DNA from: Candidatus Aenigmatarchaeum sp.
GTDB lineage: Archaea > Nanobdellota > Nanobdellia > Pacearchaeales > GW2011-AR1
Length of the DNA: 5,776 nucleotides
Assembly: GCA_020724205.1 (NCBI GenBank)
Contig: DYHK01000040.1
Location: 1-5,776 of the forward strand
Direction of reading: 5' to 3'
Part shown: positions 5,094 through 5,776 of the stretch, one piece after another
How positions within the stretch are numbered: position 1 is the stretch's first letter
Layout: each line of letters opens with the position of its first letter
Program-made: the position numbers and the translations under genes
The notes under the pieces: model-generated
Seen by the model: only the letters and a program-made list of their open reading frames with translations
The model's database searches: none
What the model was told of the DNA's origin: nothing

Positions 5094-5105
5094 CCTTTTT
5101 TAAAG
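5094..5105 (-). promoter_or_regulatory. TATA box of the 260-residue hypothetical gene (leaderless)
   Basis: Minus-strand CTTTAAAAAAGG is centred near 5100, 25 nt upstream of the ATG at 5075, inside the 34-bp gap after the thioredoxin gene. A GGAG at 5092-5095 is 16 nt from the ATG, too far to act as a Shine-Dalgarno site. Confidence 0.55.
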
Positions 5106-5109
5106 ATTA

Positions 5110-5604
5110 TTATGGTAAAGTACAGTTTGTAGAAGTTGAAAGGGCTTCCAAGGTCAAGACTCCCTCTAGTTTCTGACCGCTAATATCCCATGTAGGATAA
5201 CTATTTATTCCAGCATCCTTGCAAACTTGTAACTGGGCATTTCCTTGTGAATTAGAACACTCTATATAGTTTATATACCGAAAACTAGATCCAAACATTT
5301 CTTTTTGGCTTTTACAATGAGAGCACCACCAAGCGCCATACATACTTACATTATTATCACTTAAACACTGAGCAAAAACATCATATCTTCCATCATCAGC
5401 ACTAGCCTTAGTAGTAAAATAATATCCAATAAGAGCTACGCCGACAATAATTGCTATAATTAAGATCCAATTTTTAGTTTTCTTGCTTATCTTAATAGGC
5501 TGTTTAATACTTTCAAAATGCTTAGACTTGACATGCATATCTAAAGCCTCTTTAGTAGAGAATTCCTTATCACAATCTTTGCACTTAAATTTATTATCAT
5601 CCAT
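5110..5604 (-). CDS. Membrane-anchored thioredoxin-fold protein with N-terminal C2H2 zinc finger
   Basis: 164 residues in three parts. Residues 6-29 form a C2H2 zinc finger (Cys8, Cys11, His24, His29, with Phe15 and Leu21 as core residues). A lysine-rich stretch (34-44) precedes one membrane helix (about 45-63). From about 74 a thioredoxin fold follows, with MYGAWWCSHCKSQK (88-101; Cys94-Ser-His-Cys97) and the cis-proline loop YPTW (136-139, Pro137). By the positive-inside rule the finger is cytoplasmic and the thioredoxin domain outside. Extra cysteines at 80, 116, 128 and 161 could form structural disulfides. The MYGAWWCSHC, ECS and YPTW pattern resembles the thioredoxin domain linked to VKOR proteins. 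A disulfide oxidase or isomerase role with the nearby DsbB homologue is inferred. The start lies 1 nt after the upstream stop; a possible TATA box (5643-5651) would give a leader of about 16 nt. Confidence 0.88.
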   Translation of the reverse strand: MDDNKFKCKDCDKEFSTKEALDMHVKSKHFESIKQPIKISKKTKNWILIIAIIVGVALIGYYFTTKASADDGRYDVFAQCLSDNNVSMYGAWWCSHCKSQKEMFGSSFRYINYIECSNSQGNAQLQVCKDAGINSYPTWDISGQKLEGVLTLEALSTSTNCTLP

Positions 5605-5605
5605 T

Positions 5606-5776
5606 TTATCTTTTTCTCTTAATTTTACTATTTTTCTTGGTTTTTATATTTATCTTACACACGCTCTCTCTTGTTAATAGTAATGTGGAAACAACAAGTA
5701 GTAAAATAGAGGCCATTAGTATCTCTAAACCATAAAAAGGCAGATTACTCAAGGTTAAACTAACTCCAAATAGTCC
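5606..5776 (-). CDS. Membrane protein, C-terminal tail (5' end outside window)
   Basis: An open minus-strand frame enters from the window edge and ends with TAA at 5606-5608, giving the last 56 residues of a protein whose start lies beyond 5776. It contains a clear membrane helix (about 17-35, LEILMASILLLVVSTLLLT) followed by a strongly basic cytoplasmic tail ending KIKRKR, a normal end for a polytopic membrane protein. There are too few residues to name the family. Only 1 nt separates its stop from the ATG of the thioredoxin protein, so the two are probably one operon and this protein may share the disulfide function. A plus-strand frame over the same bases has no family features and is judged a shadow. 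Confidence 0.6.
   Translation of the reverse strand, partial: GLFGVSLTLSNLPFYGLEILMASILLLVVSTLLLTRESVCKINIKTKKNSKIKRKR

Noticed and set aside
5483..5677. Plus-strand frame of 64 residues, leucine-rich and membrane-like
   Set aside because: It is antisense to the zinc finger-thioredoxin gene and to the basic tail of the upstream membrane protein. Its hydrophobicity is a by-product of reading lysine-rich codons in reverse, and it has no ribosome site.

Overview
The window comes from an AT-rich genome and looks archaeal, probably from a small-genome DPANN-type lineage such as Woesearchaeota or Pacearchaeota. That lineage call is an inference. The evidence is: (i) several starts have a TATA-like box centred about 25-27 nt upstream of the ATG, the geometry of leaderless archaeal transcripts; (ii) genes inside operons instead carry GGAGG-type Shine-Dalgarno sites; (iii) one protein joins a C2H2 zinc finger, a membrane anchor and an extracytoplasmic thioredoxin domain. 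Genes are tightly packed and there is no gene-free stretch over 300 bases. I see no rRNA, tRNA, CRISPR array, insertion sequence or integrase.

Region 1 (1-2492, plus strand) is an iron-sulfur cluster assembly locus. It holds the C-terminal part of the cysteine desulfurase SufS, a SufU/IscU-like protein that overlaps sufS by ATGA, and a complete SufC ATPase followed directly by a 68-residue putative membrane protein. A hicB-hicA toxin-antitoxin pair sits between sufU and sufC. hicB is a full-length short-type antitoxin by homology but has no ATG, GTG or TTG where it should begin. sufC has its own archaeal-type promoter, with a perfect 14-bp palindrome over the predicted transcription start. 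No SufB or SufD is in the window.

Region 2 (2569-5776, minus strand) converges on region 1. In transcription order (right to left) it holds the C-terminal tail of a membrane protein, the zinc finger/TM/thioredoxin protein, an unrecognised 260-residue soluble protein, a DsbB/BdbC-like membrane oxidoreductase, an O6-alkylguanine-DNA alkyltransferase-like protein with an altered active-site motif (PCYKV), and two small unrecognised proteins. The thioredoxin and DsbB-like proteins plausibly form an oxidative folding pair at the cell surface, with the DsbB homologue reoxidising the CSHC site.

The features most worth a second look are the hicB start and its position inside the suf locus, the palindrome at the sufC start, the zinc finger-thioredoxin fusion, the His-to-Tyr change in the alkyltransferase, and the repeated leaderless promoter layout, which also corrects one gene start.
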